Counted from the stretch's first letter, positions 33,027 through 41,890 are shown. The stretch is 64,000 bases of DNA from an uncultured Oscillospiraceae bacterium (GCA_910587345.1 CAJUKH010000026.1:186001-250000), one strand, 5' to 3'. Numbers and translations are program-made. The notes: a model not told the origin generated them from the letters alone.

Positions 33027-34448
33027 TCATTCCTTTCCCGTCCAGCAGTAGGTGCAGATTTGGTCCCTGTCCAGACCGATGGCGTCCAACAGGCCATCCA
33101 GAGACTGATAACCCAGAGAATCAAAGCCAAGCGACTGACAGATAGACTTCAAAAGGCATTGCCCCCGTTGGGTAGAGGCATCAGAGTACTCCTCCAGGTG
33201 CTGTTGTCCCTCGTCCCCCTCCAGCTCCTGCACGGTGCGGCGGGCGATAAGTTCCATATCGGATTTCCCCCGGGAGAAATTCAGAAACTTACAGCTATAC
33301 ATCACCGGCGGGCAGGCCGAGCGCATATGGACCTCACTGGCCCCCGACTCATAGAGAAACTCCACCGTCTCCCGCAGCTGGGTACCCCGAACGATGGAAT
33401 CATCCACAAAGAGGAGCTTCTTCCCCTGTATCAGCTCGGAAACAGGGATCTGCTTCATCTTGGCCACCTGATTGCGGACCTCCTGATTGGCGGGCATAAA
33501 GGACCGGGGCCAGGTGGGAGTGTATTTGATAAAAGGCCGGGCAAAGGTTTTTTTGCTTCGATTGGCATAGCCGATGGCATGGGGCAGACCGGAGTCGGGA
33601 ACCCCGGCCACATAGTCCACATCGGGCAATCTCCCCTGGTCCATTTCGGCCTGGGCCATCCGCTCCCCGTTGCGGTAACGCATCAGCTCCACATTGACTC
33701 CCTCATAGTTGGAGTTCGGATAGCCATAGTAGGTCCACAGGAAGGCGCAGATCCGCATCTTTTGCCCGGCGGGAGCCACAGTCTCCCATCCGCCGGCGGT
33801 AATGCGTACGATCTCATAAGGTCCAAGCTCATAGGCATCCTGATAGCCCAGCTTCTGATAGGCAAAGGACTCAAAGGAGACGCAGCAGCCGTTTTCGTCC
33901 CTGCCAATGAGTACCGGCAGCCGGCCCAGCCGGTCACGGGCCGCCAAGATGCTGTCTTCGGTAAGGACCAGAATGGTCATGGACCCCTCTATTACATCCT
34001 GCGCATGGCGAAGGCCGGAGACCAGGTCATCCTTCTGATTGATAAGGGCGGCGACCAGCTCGGTGGCGTTCACCTTTCCCGGACTCATGGCCATAAACTG
34101 CTGGCCCTTATGAGCCAGCTGCTTTTCGATCAGTTCTTCGGCGTTATTGACGATACCCACGGTGGCAATGGCGAACACCCCCAGATGGGAGCGCACCAGT
34201 AAGGGCTGAGGGTCACTGTCGCTGATACAGCCAATGCCGGAGCAGCCCTTAAACTCCATCAAATCGTCCTCAAACTTACTGCGAAAGGCATCCCGCTCGA
34301 TGTTATGGATCTTTCTCTGAAACCCTTCCTCGCCGTCATAGATCACCATACCTCCCCTGCGGGTACCCAGGTGAGAGTGATAGTCCACGCCAAAGAAAAC
34401 ATCCAGTACGCAGTCACGCTTGGATATGACACCAAAAAATCCTCCCAT
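33027..34448 (-). CDS. purF: amidophosphoribosyltransferase (PurF) homologue lacking glutaminase residues
   Basis: A 473-residue PurF-fold protein, step 1 by position and fold. The C-terminal PRTase domain is intact (KKLLFVDDSIVRGTQLRETV). Cys residues that could bind the 4Fe-4S cluster are present (ACPPVMYSC and the C-terminal CTYCWTG). But the mature N-terminus reads MGGFFGVIS, where active PurF has the nucleophile Cys at position 2. The usual HxRYST arginine loop is GIGCISD, and HNGNL is TVGIVN. The Ntn glutaminase site is therefore probably dead. It may use ammonia or an external donor, or be regulatory. Confidence 0.88.
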   Translation of the reverse strand: MGGFFGVISKRDCVLDVFFGVDYHSHLGTRRGGMVIYDGEEGFQRKIHNIERDAFRSKFEDDLMEFKGCSGIGCISDSDPQPLLVRSHLGVFAIATVGIVNNAEELIEKQLAHKGQQFMAMSPGKVNATELVAALINQKDDLVSGLRHAQDVIEGSMTILVLTEDSILAARDRLGRLPVLIGRDENGCCVSFESFAYQKLGYQDAYELGPYEIVRITAGGWETVAPAGQKMRICAFLWTYYGYPNSNYEGVNVELMRYRNGERMAQAEMDQGRLPDVDYVAGVPDSGLPHAIGYANRSKKTFARPFIKYTPTWPRSFMPANQEVRNQVAKMKQIPVSELIQGKKLLFVDDSIVRGTQLRETVEFLYESGASEVHMRSACPPVMYSCKFLNFSRGKSDMELIARRTVQELEGDEGQQHLEEYSDASTQRGQCLLKSICQSLGFDSLGYQSLDGLLDAIGLDRDQICTYCWTGKE

Positions 34449-34520
34449 GACTTACCTCTCCCCCGTTGTCAGCTGTTTTCTTACTTCCATTCTTCTTCTC
34501 CTTTTGCGAATAAAACACGG

Positions 34521-34555
34521 TTCCCGTGGGGAGGACTCATCCCTCCCCACGGGAA
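34521..34555. other. strong hairpin between purC and purF
   Basis: Perfect 14-base arms TTCCCGTGGGGAGG and CCTCCCCACGGGAA with a 7-base loop. No T-run follows on the minus strand, so it is more likely an mRNA stabiliser or processing signal than a full terminator; it could set the ratio of purEC to the genes below. Confidence 0.7.
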
Positions 34556-34559
34556 ATGA

Positions 34560-35240
34560 TCAAGCGAAAAACAGCTCGGACAGGGTCATGGGATCGATGT
34601 ACTTGCCGTCCTTATAGACCCGCATATTGCCGGAGGCGATCTCATCGATAAGCATGACCTTCCCCTCGGCGTCATAGCCGTACTCAAACTTGATATCGTA
34701 GAGGACCAGCCCCTTTTCCTTCAAATCATCGGCCACGATCTGAGTGATTTTTTGGGTCATATCCTTGATATCCTCATACTGCTGGGCGGTCATGATGCCC
34801 AGGTCGATCAGACCGTCCTTGGTCACCAGAGGGTCCCCCTTCTCATCGTTCTTGAAGGTGGTCTCTACATAGGCGGGCAGGTCGGCGCCCTCCTCAATAT
34901 ACTCCCCATAGCGGCGGAAGAAGGAACCCACAGCCTTGTGGCGGCAGATGACCTCCAGCCCATGGCCGAAAACCTTGGCGGGCAACACCTCCATGGTGGT
35001 GTCTTCCAGATTGGCCTTCACATAGTGGGTCTTGATGCCGGCAGCATTGATCTTCTCAAAGAAATAGATGCTCATCCGCAGGTTCACATCGCCCACGCCG
35101 TCGATGGTCAGGCCGATGGAGTTCTCACCGGGATCAAACACGCCATCCTTACCGGTACAGTCGTCCTTGAACTTCAGCAGGTAGTTGCCGTTCTCCAGAG
35201 CATAGACATTCTTGGTCTTCCCAGTGTAAACCAGTTCCAT
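34560..35240 (-). CDS. purC: SAICAR synthetase
   Basis: This enzyme joins CAIR and aspartate with ATP. MELVYTGKTKNVYALENG, VGSFFRRYG and YDIKFEYGYDAEGKVMLIDE are diagnostic motifs. Length 226 is normal for the short bacterial form. The ATG at 35240 has GGAGGG 7 bases upstream. It follows purE by 43 bases. Confidence 0.97.
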   Translation of the reverse strand: MELVYTGKTKNVYALENGNYLLKFKDDCTGKDGVFDPGENSIGLTIDGVGDVNLRMSIYFFEKINAAGIKTHYVKANLEDTTMEVLPAKVFGHGLEVICRHKAVGSFFRRYGEYIEEGADLPAYVETTFKNDEKGDPLVTKDGLIDLGIMTAQQYEDIKDMTQKITQIVADDLKEKGLVLYDIKFEYGYDAEGKVMLIDEIASGNMRVYKDGKYIDPMTLSELFFA

Positions 35241-35283
35241 AATGATTCCCTCCATAAATAAATGATTGGTGGAGACTTCTCTA

Positions 35284-35775
35284 TCAGGCCAACTCCTCCT
35301 GGAGCTTGGCGTCCTTTCGGGCGATCTGTTCCTTCATCTCCTCCTTGGCCGCCGCCAGCTTGTCCGCCAGGGTGTCATCGGAAAGGGAAAGGATCTGCGC
35401 CGCCAGTACAGCGGCATTCTTGGCTCCATTCAGAGCCACGGTGGCCACTGGCACACCGGAGGGCATCTGCACCGTGGCAAGAAGCGCATCCAGGCCGTCA
35501 GCGGCCCCACCCTTCATGGGGATGCCGATAACAGGCAAGGTGGTATTTCCCGCCAGCACACCGGCCAGATGGGCCGCCATACCGGCAGCGGCAATGATCA
35601 CTCCAAACCCCTCCTGCCGGGCATTCTGTGCAAAACGAACGGCCGTCTCGGGTGTGCGGTGGGCGCTCATGATATGGGCCTCAAAGGGGATGTCCCAGTC
35701 CTTCAGCTGCTGGGCCGCACCCTTCACCACCGGCCAATCACTGTCACTTCCCATGATAATAGCCACTTTCCTCAT
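35284..35775 (-). CDS. purE: N5-carboxyaminoimidazole ribonucleotide mutase
   Basis: Class I PurE converts N5-CAIR to CAIR; the motifs are IIMGSDSDWPVVKGAAQQL and IMSAHRTPETAV, with AAAGMAAHLAGVLAGNTTLP. Length 163 is normal. The ATG at 35775 has AAAGGAGGAG upstream. It is the first gene of the operon, behind a structured leader and a consensus-like promoter. No purK is adjacent, so N5-CAIR would have to come from a PurK elsewhere. Confidence 0.96.
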   Translation of the reverse strand: MRKVAIIMGSDSDWPVVKGAAQQLKDWDIPFEAHIMSAHRTPETAVRFAQNARQEGFGVIIAAAGMAAHLAGVLAGNTTLPVIGIPMKGGAADGLDALLATVQMPSGVPVATVALNGAKNAAVLAAQILSLSDDTLADKLAAAKEEMKEQIARKDAKLQEELA

Positions 35776-35799
35776 ATTGCTCCTCCTTTTTCTCAAAGG

Positions 35800-35974
35800 A
35801 AAGAGGACATGGTATTCTGCTACCATGTCCTCTCACTTTGACGCTATGGTCCCGTTCTGGGCGAGGGTATAGCCCTGATGGACGCAGAGGGATACTCTAA
35901 TGGAAGGTGTCTTGCCTTTCCAGCGGCAACCGCGAAAAGTGGTTCCCATGACCTCGCCCCCTCTTTGAAAAAGA
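35800..35974 (-). ncRNA. structured purE leader RNA of unassigned class, with attenuator-like hairpin
   Basis: On the minus strand the leader can fold into a closed multi-branch element. The closing stem GGGCGAGG (35952-35959) pairs with CCTCGCCC (35859-35866). Inside are three hairpins: GGGAACC/GGTTGCC, TGGAAAGG/CCTTCCA and GTATCCCT/AGGGCTATAC. Next comes a 13-base perfect hairpin (35802-35814 with 35821-35833), then TTTCCTTT and the purE ribosome site. The 5' segment AAAGAGG (35960-35966) could pair with CCTCTTT (35800-35806) of that last hairpin, which gives mutually exclusive states. It does not match the purine, PRPP, ZTP or SAM-I consensus that I know; a 6S-type RNA remains possible. 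Confidence 0.6.
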
Positions 35975-35981
35975 TAAGTCT

Positions 35982-36010
35982 ACTATATCGAACTTTTTCG
36001 CCGATTGCAA
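35982..36010 (-). promoter_or_regulatory. SigA promoter of the purine operon
   Basis: On the minus strand TTGCAA (36005-36010) and TATAGT (35982-35987) are 17 bases apart, about 200 bases before the purE start and just upstream of the structured leader. Confidence 0.75.
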
Positions 36011-36159
36011 CGGTTATTTCCCCCTCTTTTACATTTTCAGAATTCCATACAAGAATGAAATCCTTCCCCCTCCAAATTTCTGCCATTTTGCCCCCTTTTC
36101 CCCCTGCCTTGCCTCCGCTTTTCTTCTGTGCTATACTTTTCTCAAAAGGAGGCCTTCCC

Positions 36160-36915
36160 ATGAAAAAACCTGTCCGGCTCTTCCTCGCTCTACTGCTGCT
36201 GGTCCCCCTTCTCCCCCTCACCGCTGCCGCCAACTCGGCGGAGCCCCCCTGCTTCACCATTCTGGTAGTGGACCCCCCTCAGGAGCTGGAGCTTTCCGTC
36301 CAGCTTTCTGATGCCGGCTGTGAAAGGGTCTTACTCCACGGTCACCGCAAAGGGTGGGAGGGATATTACCGCTTTTATTACTCCTACGGCCTCCCCCGGG
36401 AATGGGAGGGAAAGCCCTCCCCCGACCTCACCCTTCAGGTCTCCTGGCCGGATGGCTCCTTCCAGCTCCCCCTGCCGGGTGAACTGCTGGGCGCACGGTA
36501 TAACAACATCCTGACCCTGGACCTGAAGGGGCAGTCCCTCACCTCCGGGGAACCCGCATGGCGCGGCCCCCTGCTGGTGAGCCTTCGTGTCACCCTCACC
36601 CTTCTCATCGAAGGGATGGTCCTATACCTCATGGGCTACCGCCAGAGGAAAAGCTGGCTTATTTTCCTGCTGGTCAACCTGATCACCCAGGGCGGACTCA
36701 ACCTCATGCTGAACCGGGCGGATCTGCTGTCCTCCGGCGTCTACTGGATGCTGGGCTACGGCCTTATGGAACTTCTCATTTTTGGGATAGAGGCCATCGC
36801 CTACGCCCTCCTCCTGCGGGAGAAGGGCACCGGCCGGGCCGCAGCCGCCGCCTTCACCGCCAACGCCGCCAGTTTGGTCCTGGGCGGATTCCTCCTCTCC
36901 CAGCTCCCCATCTGA
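36160..36915 (+). CDS. exported/polytopic membrane protein of unknown function
   Basis: A 251-residue protein with a signal peptide (LFLALLLLVPLLPLTAAANS, residues 7-26) and an extracytoplasmic region to about residue 140 rich in aromatic and Leu residues. About four membrane spans follow from residue 145 onward (for example SWLIFLLVNLITQGGLNLML). I do not recognise the family. The ATG at 36160 has AAAAGGAGG 7 bases upstream. It is single, between the purine promoter region (divergent) and rpoD (convergent), with a strong terminator behind it. Confidence 0.75.
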   Translation: MKKPVRLFLALLLLVPLLPLTAAANSAEPPCFTILVVDPPQELELSVQLSDAGCERVLLHGHRKGWEGYYRFYYSYGLPREWEGKPSPDLTLQVSWPDGSFQLPLPGELLGARYNNILTLDLKGQSLTSGEPAWRGPLLVSLRVTLTLLIEGMVLYLMGYRQRKSWLIFLLVNLITQGGLNLMLNRADLLSSGVYWMLGYGLMELLIFGIEAIAYALLLREKGTGRAAAAAFTANAASLVLGGFLLSQLPI

Positions 36916-36931
36916 AGCCTTTCCGAAAGAG

Positions 36932-36962
36932 ATCCCCCACGGCAGAGCCGTGGGGGATTTTT
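36932..36962. terminator. bidirectional terminator between membrane protein gene and rpoD
   Basis: Arms ATCCCCCACGGC and GCCGTGGGGGAT with AGA loop, followed by TTTTT on the plus strand. It ends the membrane protein gene and probably the dnaG-rpoD unit. Confidence 0.9.
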
Positions 36963-36966
36963 AACC

Positions 36967-38304
36967 TCAATTCAAAAAGTCCTTCAACTTCTTGCTTCTG
37001 GATGGATGGCGCAGCTTCCGCAGGGCCTTGGCCTCGATCTGACGGATGCGCTCCCTCGTCACATTGAACTCCTTCCCCACCTCTTCCAAGGTCCGGGTCC
37101 GGCCGTCCTCCAGACCGAAGCGGAGCTTCAGCACCTTTTCCTCCCGGGGCGTCAGGGTGTCCAGCACATCAATGAGCTGCTCCTTCAAAAGCGTGTAACT
37201 GGCTGCCTCGGCAGGCTCGGAGGCGTCTTCATCGGGGATAAAATCCCCCAGATGAGAATCCTCTTCCTCACCGATGGGGGTCTCCAGACTCACCGGCTCC
37301 TGCGCGATCTTCAAGATCTCCCGCACCTTGTCCACCGGCATCCCGATCTCCTCGGCAGTCTCCTCGGGAGTGGGGTCGTGGCCCAGCTCCTGAAGGAGCT
37401 GACGATTCACCCGAATGACCTTATTGATGGTCTCCACCATATGAACGGGGATACGGATGGTCCGGGCCTGGTCGGCAATGGCTCTGGTAATGGCCTGACG
37501 TATCCACCATGTGGCGTAGGTAGAGAACTTAAAACCCTTCACATAGTCAAACTTCTCCACCGCCTTGATAAGACCCAGGTTGCCCTCTTGAATAAGGTCC
37601 AGAAACAGCATTCCCCGGCCCACATACCGTTTGGCGATGGACACCACCAGCCGGAGGTTGGCCTCGGCCAGCCGCTGTTTGGCCTTCTCCCCCTCCTTCA
37701 CCGCCTTTTCCAGCTGAGTGCGGGTCGCTTCATCCAGGTCGTCCCCCGCCTCCCGCAGTGTTTCGGCGGCCTCGGCGCCCAATCCCATGGCCTGGGCCAG
37801 AGCGACCTCCTCATCACTGGTCAGCAGGTCCACCTTGCCGATCTCTTTCAGATACATCCGCACCGGGTCATCGATGCCAAAGGTGTCGGCCAGAGCGTTG
37901 GGGTCCACCACCTCCTCGGCGGGGACCTCCTCGGTCTCCTCCAGCTCTTCGGGAGGGGGCACCAGATCATCCACATCGGCAAGGTCCTCCAGATCAGGCA
38001 GGTCCTCCTCATCCCCCACGGTATCAATGCCCAGATTCTCCATAATGTCATAGAGCTTGTCCATCTGGTCATTTTCCAGGTTCAGCTCGTCCAGCGCCTC
38101 CATCATTTCGGAGGCGGAGAGCTTACCCTTTTTCTTGCCCTTATCCAGAAGCTCGGCCACCTTCTCCGCACCGGGGACTCCTTCCAAAAGGTGCATCAGC
38201 TCCACCCGGCCAGCCTCCATCTGCTCGGGGGTGATGGCTGCATGGACCGTTTCCTTGGCCTTACTGCGCTTCTCCTGAGGCTTTCCTGTCTTTTTCTCGC
38301 TCAT
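36967..38304 (-). CDS. rpoD: primary RNA polymerase sigma factor (SigA/RpoD)
   Basis: A 445-residue housekeeping sigma factor. Region 1.1 is acidic (residues 20-150). Region 2 reads YVGRGMLFLDLIQEGNLGLI, then FSTYATWWIRQAI; region 3 follows, and region 4 is LTPREEKVLKLRFGLEDGRT, then VTRERIRQIEAKALRKLRHP. Its start overlaps the dnaG stop by 4 bases (ATGA), the common dnaG-rpoD macromolecular synthesis arrangement. Promoters seen in this window (TTGACA-17-TATAAT) are those this protein would recognise. Confidence 0.97.
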   Translation of the reverse strand: MSEKKTGKPQEKRSKAKETVHAAITPEQMEAGRVELMHLLEGVPGAEKVAELLDKGKKKGKLSASEMMEALDELNLENDQMDKLYDIMENLGIDTVGDEEDLPDLEDLADVDDLVPPPEELEETEEVPAEEVVDPNALADTFGIDDPVRMYLKEIGKVDLLTSDEEVALAQAMGLGAEAAETLREAGDDLDEATRTQLEKAVKEGEKAKQRLAEANLRLVVSIAKRYVGRGMLFLDLIQEGNLGLIKAVEKFDYVKGFKFSTYATWWIRQAITRAIADQARTIRIPVHMVETINKVIRVNRQLLQELGHDPTPEETAEEIGMPVDKVREILKIAQEPVSLETPIGEEEDSHLGDFIPDEDASEPAEAASYTLLKEQLIDVLDTLTPREEKVLKLRFGLEDGRTRTLEEVGKEFNVTRERIRQIEAKALRKLRHPSRSKKLKDFLN

Positions 38305-40085
38305 TGTCCATCCTCCATTGTCTTTTCTCTTTGCTGCCGTCGAAGCTCCAACAGAGCCTCCTCGCTTTTGGGCGGGGCGGAACGCTGGGCCCCTTCCGCC
38401 CTGATGGTTTTTATGTAGTCCTCCATAGCCCGGCTGGCATAGGCCAGGGATTCGGGCTGGGAAAGGATCTCGGTCAAATGGCTCATCTCTTCGCTGTTCA
38501 GCTCCCCCGCCAAAGCGGGCAGCTGGACGGCCAGCCCTCTGGCATGACGGTCCCGAAGCAGTTGGAAGGCTCTGCCCAACAGCTGCGAGGAAAACTCTTC
38601 CCCCCTCAGCTCCACCTTTTCAAAAAGGGAAGGCTCCAGCATTACAAGCCGCAACACGCCCTCCTCGGCCAAAGCGGAGCGGATGTTCTCATACCGAAGG
38701 CTCCGGCTTCTTGGCTGGTGGGTCATGGTGGGGACCATGCTCTGTCTCTGCTCCTTCCGTTTGGCCTGACGGGACTGTCCCTTCCGCCACCGCTCCACCT
38801 CCTGGGCAAAGGCGGCGCCGGTAATGCCCGCCGCCTGAGCGGCCTTGTTGCCGTATATCTCCCGCTCAATGGGACTTCCCAATGCGCCCACTGTCTCCAC
38901 CGCCTGACGAAGAAAGGCCATACGCCCCTCATCGGTAGTCAGGTCCGCTCCTTCCAAAAGGGAATCGATGCGGTAATCGTTCTGCCCCGCACTGCCGTTC
39001 AGGCACTTTTCAAAGGCGGCGGGGCCGAATTTCTTCACGAAATCGTCCGGGTCCTGCTTAATGGGCTTCCCCTCCGGGTCATAGGCGTTGGGCAGCTGCA
39101 GCACCCGTACATTCAAGTCGGCATTTTGCAGAATGCCCAGCACCCGCTGGGTGGATTTCTTTCCCGCCTCGTCATTGTCGTAGCACAGCACCAGCTCCTT
39201 GGTGTACCGGGAAAGGATGCGGGCATGGTCGGCGGTAAGGGCGGTGCCCATGGTAGCCACCACATTGTCAAAGCCCGCTTGATGAAGGGTAATAACATCA
39301 ATATTTCCCTCCACCAAAATCAAGTTGGGCCGTTTGGTGGCCTTTGCAAAGTTAAGTGCATAGACCAACTGGCTTTTCTTAAAGCACACCGTGTCCGGAC
39401 TGTTCAGGTACTTGGCCCCCTCCAGTCCCGGCAGGATGCGGCTGGTGAAGCCCACCACCTCCCCCCGCACGTCAATGACGGGAAGCATGAGGCGGGAGCG
39501 GAATTTGTCATACACCCCGCCGTTTTTTCCCCCCACCGCAAGGCCGGCATCCATCAGCTCCATCTTGGAAAACCCTTTGGCGGTAAGGGCCTTGGTCAAA
39601 GCGTCCCACTCCCCGGGGGCGGCCCCCAGACCGAAGCGGGTGGCATACTTGGGGCTGATGCGCCGCTGGGCGATATACTCCCGGACCGGGCCGCCCCCTT
39701 CGCTTTTCAGGTAGTCGTGGTAGAACCGTGCTGCCTCCCGGTTGGCCTCCAAGGCCCGGCGGAGCTTCTTCCGCCCCTCGTCGCTGCCGCCAGTCTCCGG
39801 CACCTCCATCCCCACCCGCTTGGCAAGGTGCCGCACCGCATCAGGAAAGGAGAGGTGCTCCATCTCCATCACGAAAGAGATGACCCCGCCGCCCTTGCCG
39901 CAGCCAAAACAGTGGTATATCTGCTTGTCTCTGGAAACCGAGAAAGAGGGGGTCTTTTCCGTATGGAAGGGGCAAAGTCCCCATAGGTTCCCGCCCTTGG
40001 GGGTCAACGCCACATACTCGCTCACCACGTCGGATATCTCGCTCCGGGCCACCAGTTCGTCAATAAACTGCTCCGGTATGGCCAT
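38301..40085 (-). CDS. dnaG: DNA primase
   Basis: DnaG makes RNA primers for replication. The CHC2 zinc motif is GLCPFHTEKTPSFSV with HCFGCGKGG (Cys40, His43, Cys61, Cys64 by count). The Toprim core shows LILVEGNIDVITLHQAG and LCYDNDEAGKKS. The C-terminal helicase-binding domain follows from about residue 450. Length 594 is normal. The Toprim motif reads EGNIDV where many primases have EGYMDV; the acidic residues are kept. Confidence 0.97.
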   Translation of the reverse strand: MAIPEQFIDELVARSEISDVVSEYVALTPKGGNLWGLCPFHTEKTPSFSVSRDKQIYHCFGCGKGGGVISFVMEMEHLSFPDAVRHLAKRVGMEVPETGGSDEGRKKLRRALEANREAARFYHDYLKSEGGGPVREYIAQRRISPKYATRFGLGAAPGEWDALTKALTAKGFSKMELMDAGLAVGGKNGGVYDKFRSRLMLPVIDVRGEVVGFTSRILPGLEGAKYLNSPDTVCFKKSQLVYALNFAKATKRPNLILVEGNIDVITLHQAGFDNVVATMGTALTADHARILSRYTKELVLCYDNDEAGKKSTQRVLGILQNADLNVRVLQLPNAYDPEGKPIKQDPDDFVKKFGPAAFEKCLNGSAGQNDYRIDSLLEGADLTTDEGRMAFLRQAVETVGALGSPIEREIYGNKAAQAAGITGAAFAQEVERWRKGQSRQAKRKEQRQSMVPTMTHQPRSRSLRYENIRSALAEEGVLRLVMLEPSLFEKVELRGEEFSSQLLGRAFQLLRDRHARGLAVQLPALAGELNSEEMSHLTEILSQPESLAYASRAMEDYIKTIRAEGAQRSAPPKSEEALLELRRQQREKTMEDGQ

Positions 40086-40163
40086 TGTCTTCCCCCTTTC
40101 CTATACTTTCCAATGTTTGACAGGTCTATACCCTTGACAGAATACCGCCAAACCCGCCGGCCT

Positions 40164-41168
40164 CTATTTTACCGCCCAGGACTTGGGGATAAACAGGTCC
40201 TGATACACTTCAATGGCATAGGCGTCGGTCATGCCGGCAATGTAGTCACAAACGCCCCGCTCTTTCCCCTCGGCTTCCCAGATCTCCCGAAATTCTTCGG
40301 GAAGTCCGTCCGGATGGGTCAAGTAGTACTCAAAGAGCCGCCGCAGCATCTCCTGGGCCTTGCTCTCCTCCCCTTTGGCCACCGGGTCACAATACACCGT
40401 AGAGAACATGAACTCCCGCAGTTGGGCCATGGCCTCCCGCTTGGCGGGGGATTGAAGGATGTCCCCCTTCCCCCGACTCTGCCGGATGATATCGATGACC
40501 AGCGTATTGATGCGCTGGGAATGGGTCACCCCCAACTCCTGGGCCACGGCGGCGGGAATATCCAGAGGATAGAGGATACCCCCCCGCAATGCGTCATCAA
40601 TATCTGCGCTTAAATAGGCGATCTTGTCTGCAATGCGCACCGCCCGCCCCTCCAGTGTTTCGGCCATATCAGGGCCGGAATGGCACAGAATGCCCCGGCG
40701 GACCTCATAGGTCAGGTTCATTCCCTCCCCGTCGTCCTCCAGCCGCTCCACCACACGCAGAGACTGCTCATTATGGGCAAAGCCCTCGGCCATGATCTCG
40801 TTGAACACCCGCTCCCCGGCATGGCCGAAGGGGGTGTGCCCCAAATCATGGCCCAAAGCAGCGGCTTCGGTCAGGTCCTCGTTCAGCCCAAGGCCCCGGG
40901 CAATGGTCCGGGCCACCCGGTCCACCTCCAGCGTATGGGTCATCCGGGTCCGGTAATGGTCCCCCTCCGGCTGAAGAAAAACCTGTGTCTTGTGTTTCAG
41001 CCGCCGGAATGCCTTGCAGTGGACGATCCGGTCGATATCCCGCTGAAAACAGGTGCGGATGGGGCATGGCTCCTCCTCCCGCTCCCGGCCTTTTGAGCTG
41101 GTGGACAAACAGGCGTGCGGCGACAGTTCCCGGGCCTCCCGGGCTTCAATTTCCTCACGAATGGTCAT
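40164..41168 (-). CDS. dgt: deoxyguanosinetriphosphate triphosphohydrolase-like HD protein
   Basis: A dNTP triphosphohydrolase of the HD superfamily that adjusts dNTP pools. HCKAFRRLKHKTQVFLQPEG and AALGHDLGHTPFGHAGERV (HD metal site, near residue 110) are clear, followed by the SADIDDALRGG helix. The ATG at 41168 gives 334 residues; a short upstream extension is not supported. Whether it prefers dGTP is not known from sequence. It lies upstream of dnaG on the same strand, 78 bases away, and might be read with it. Confidence 0.92.
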   Translation of the reverse strand: MTIREEIEAREARELSPHACLSTSSKGREREEEPCPIRTCFQRDIDRIVHCKAFRRLKHKTQVFLQPEGDHYRTRMTHTLEVDRVARTIARGLGLNEDLTEAAALGHDLGHTPFGHAGERVFNEIMAEGFAHNEQSLRVVERLEDDGEGMNLTYEVRRGILCHSGPDMAETLEGRAVRIADKIAYLSADIDDALRGGILYPLDIPAAVAQELGVTHSQRINTLVIDIIRQSRGKGDILQSPAKREAMAQLREFMFSTVYCDPVAKGEESKAQEMLRRLFEYYLTHPDGLPEEFREIWEAEGKERGVCDYIAGMTDAYAIEVYQDLFIPKSWAVK

Positions 41169-41248
41169 AGGGTCCACCTGCCTTTCTATTTCTATATACG
41201 CCGTCGGAGGGGGAAAACCCTCTTTTTTTCGCAAAATTTTTTCAAATT

Positions 41249-41890
41249 TTATAAAAATTTTTCATCTCTGGGCACCGCTTTCCACTCCGTTCCCATGATC
41301 CGGGGGACCGCTCCGCCGGCGGACAGCTCCCCCATCCGCTGGCCAAACTGTTCCTCCATCCCCTGCGGCAGAAGGGCCCGGAAGGTGATATCGGCCCCAA
41401 AATCATGGTCTCCTTCTATGCCCCCCAAGGGCGGCAGTTCCAGCTTCACCCGCTCAAAAAGAGGATAGGGACAGTCCACCTCCACCATCGACCAGGGGCG
41501 GACCACCGAGATACCGGAAGCGTCCAGCGCATCCTTTGCCGACCGCCCATAGGCCCTCGTCAGTCCCCCTGCCCCCAGCAGGATACCGCCGAAATACCGG
41601 GTCACCACGCACACCACGTTCCAGACCTCCTCCCGCTGGAACACGTTAAGGATGGGCTGCCCTGCCGTCCCCTGCGGCTCGCCGTCGTCGGAATAGCGTT
41701 CAATGCCGCCCTCCCGCAACCGGTAGGCCCAGCAATTGTGGCGGCTGTCGTAGTGCTTTTTCCGCATCTCCTCAATATGCGCCCTGGCCTCCTCCTCGCT
41801 CTCAACGGGCCAGATATTGCCGATAAACCGGGACCGCTTCTCCACAAACTCCGCCTCTGCCATTTTGGTTGGGACGTAATATTCGGCCAT
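41249..41890 (-). CDS. YigZ/IMPACT family protein
   Basis: A 213-residue protein with the UPF0029 N-terminal domain (KRSRFIGNIWPVESEEEARA, then HNCWAYRL, DDGEPQGTAGQPI and RYFGGILLGAGGLTRAY) and a DUF1949 C-terminal domain. Eukaryotic IMPACT relatives regulate translation through GCN1; bacterial YigZ is of uncertain role but possibly RNA-related. The ribosome site AAGGAGG is strong. Confidence 0.92.
   Translation of the reverse strand: MAEYYVPTKMAEAEFVEKRSRFIGNIWPVESEEEARAHIEEMRKKHYDSRHNCWAYRLREGGIERYSDDGEPQGTAGQPILNVFQREEVWNVVCVVTRYFGGILLGAGGLTRAYGRSAKDALDASGISVVRPWSMVEVDCPYPLFERVKLELPPLGGIEGDHDFGADITFRALLPQGMEEQFGQRMGELSAGGAVPRIMGTEWKAVPRDEKFL

Noticed and set aside
35853..35866. CCGTTCTGGGCG on the plus strand, resembling the ZTP aptamer 3' block
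   Set aside because: It has an extra base in the core, no TGACTGACGG 5' half upstream, and the nearest plus-strand gene is 300 bases away and not purine-related.
35776..36010. purE leader as a SAM-I riboswitch (CTTATC followed by a G-rich stretch)
   Set aside because: The downstream SAM-I core motifs and the closing GATAAG partner are missing.
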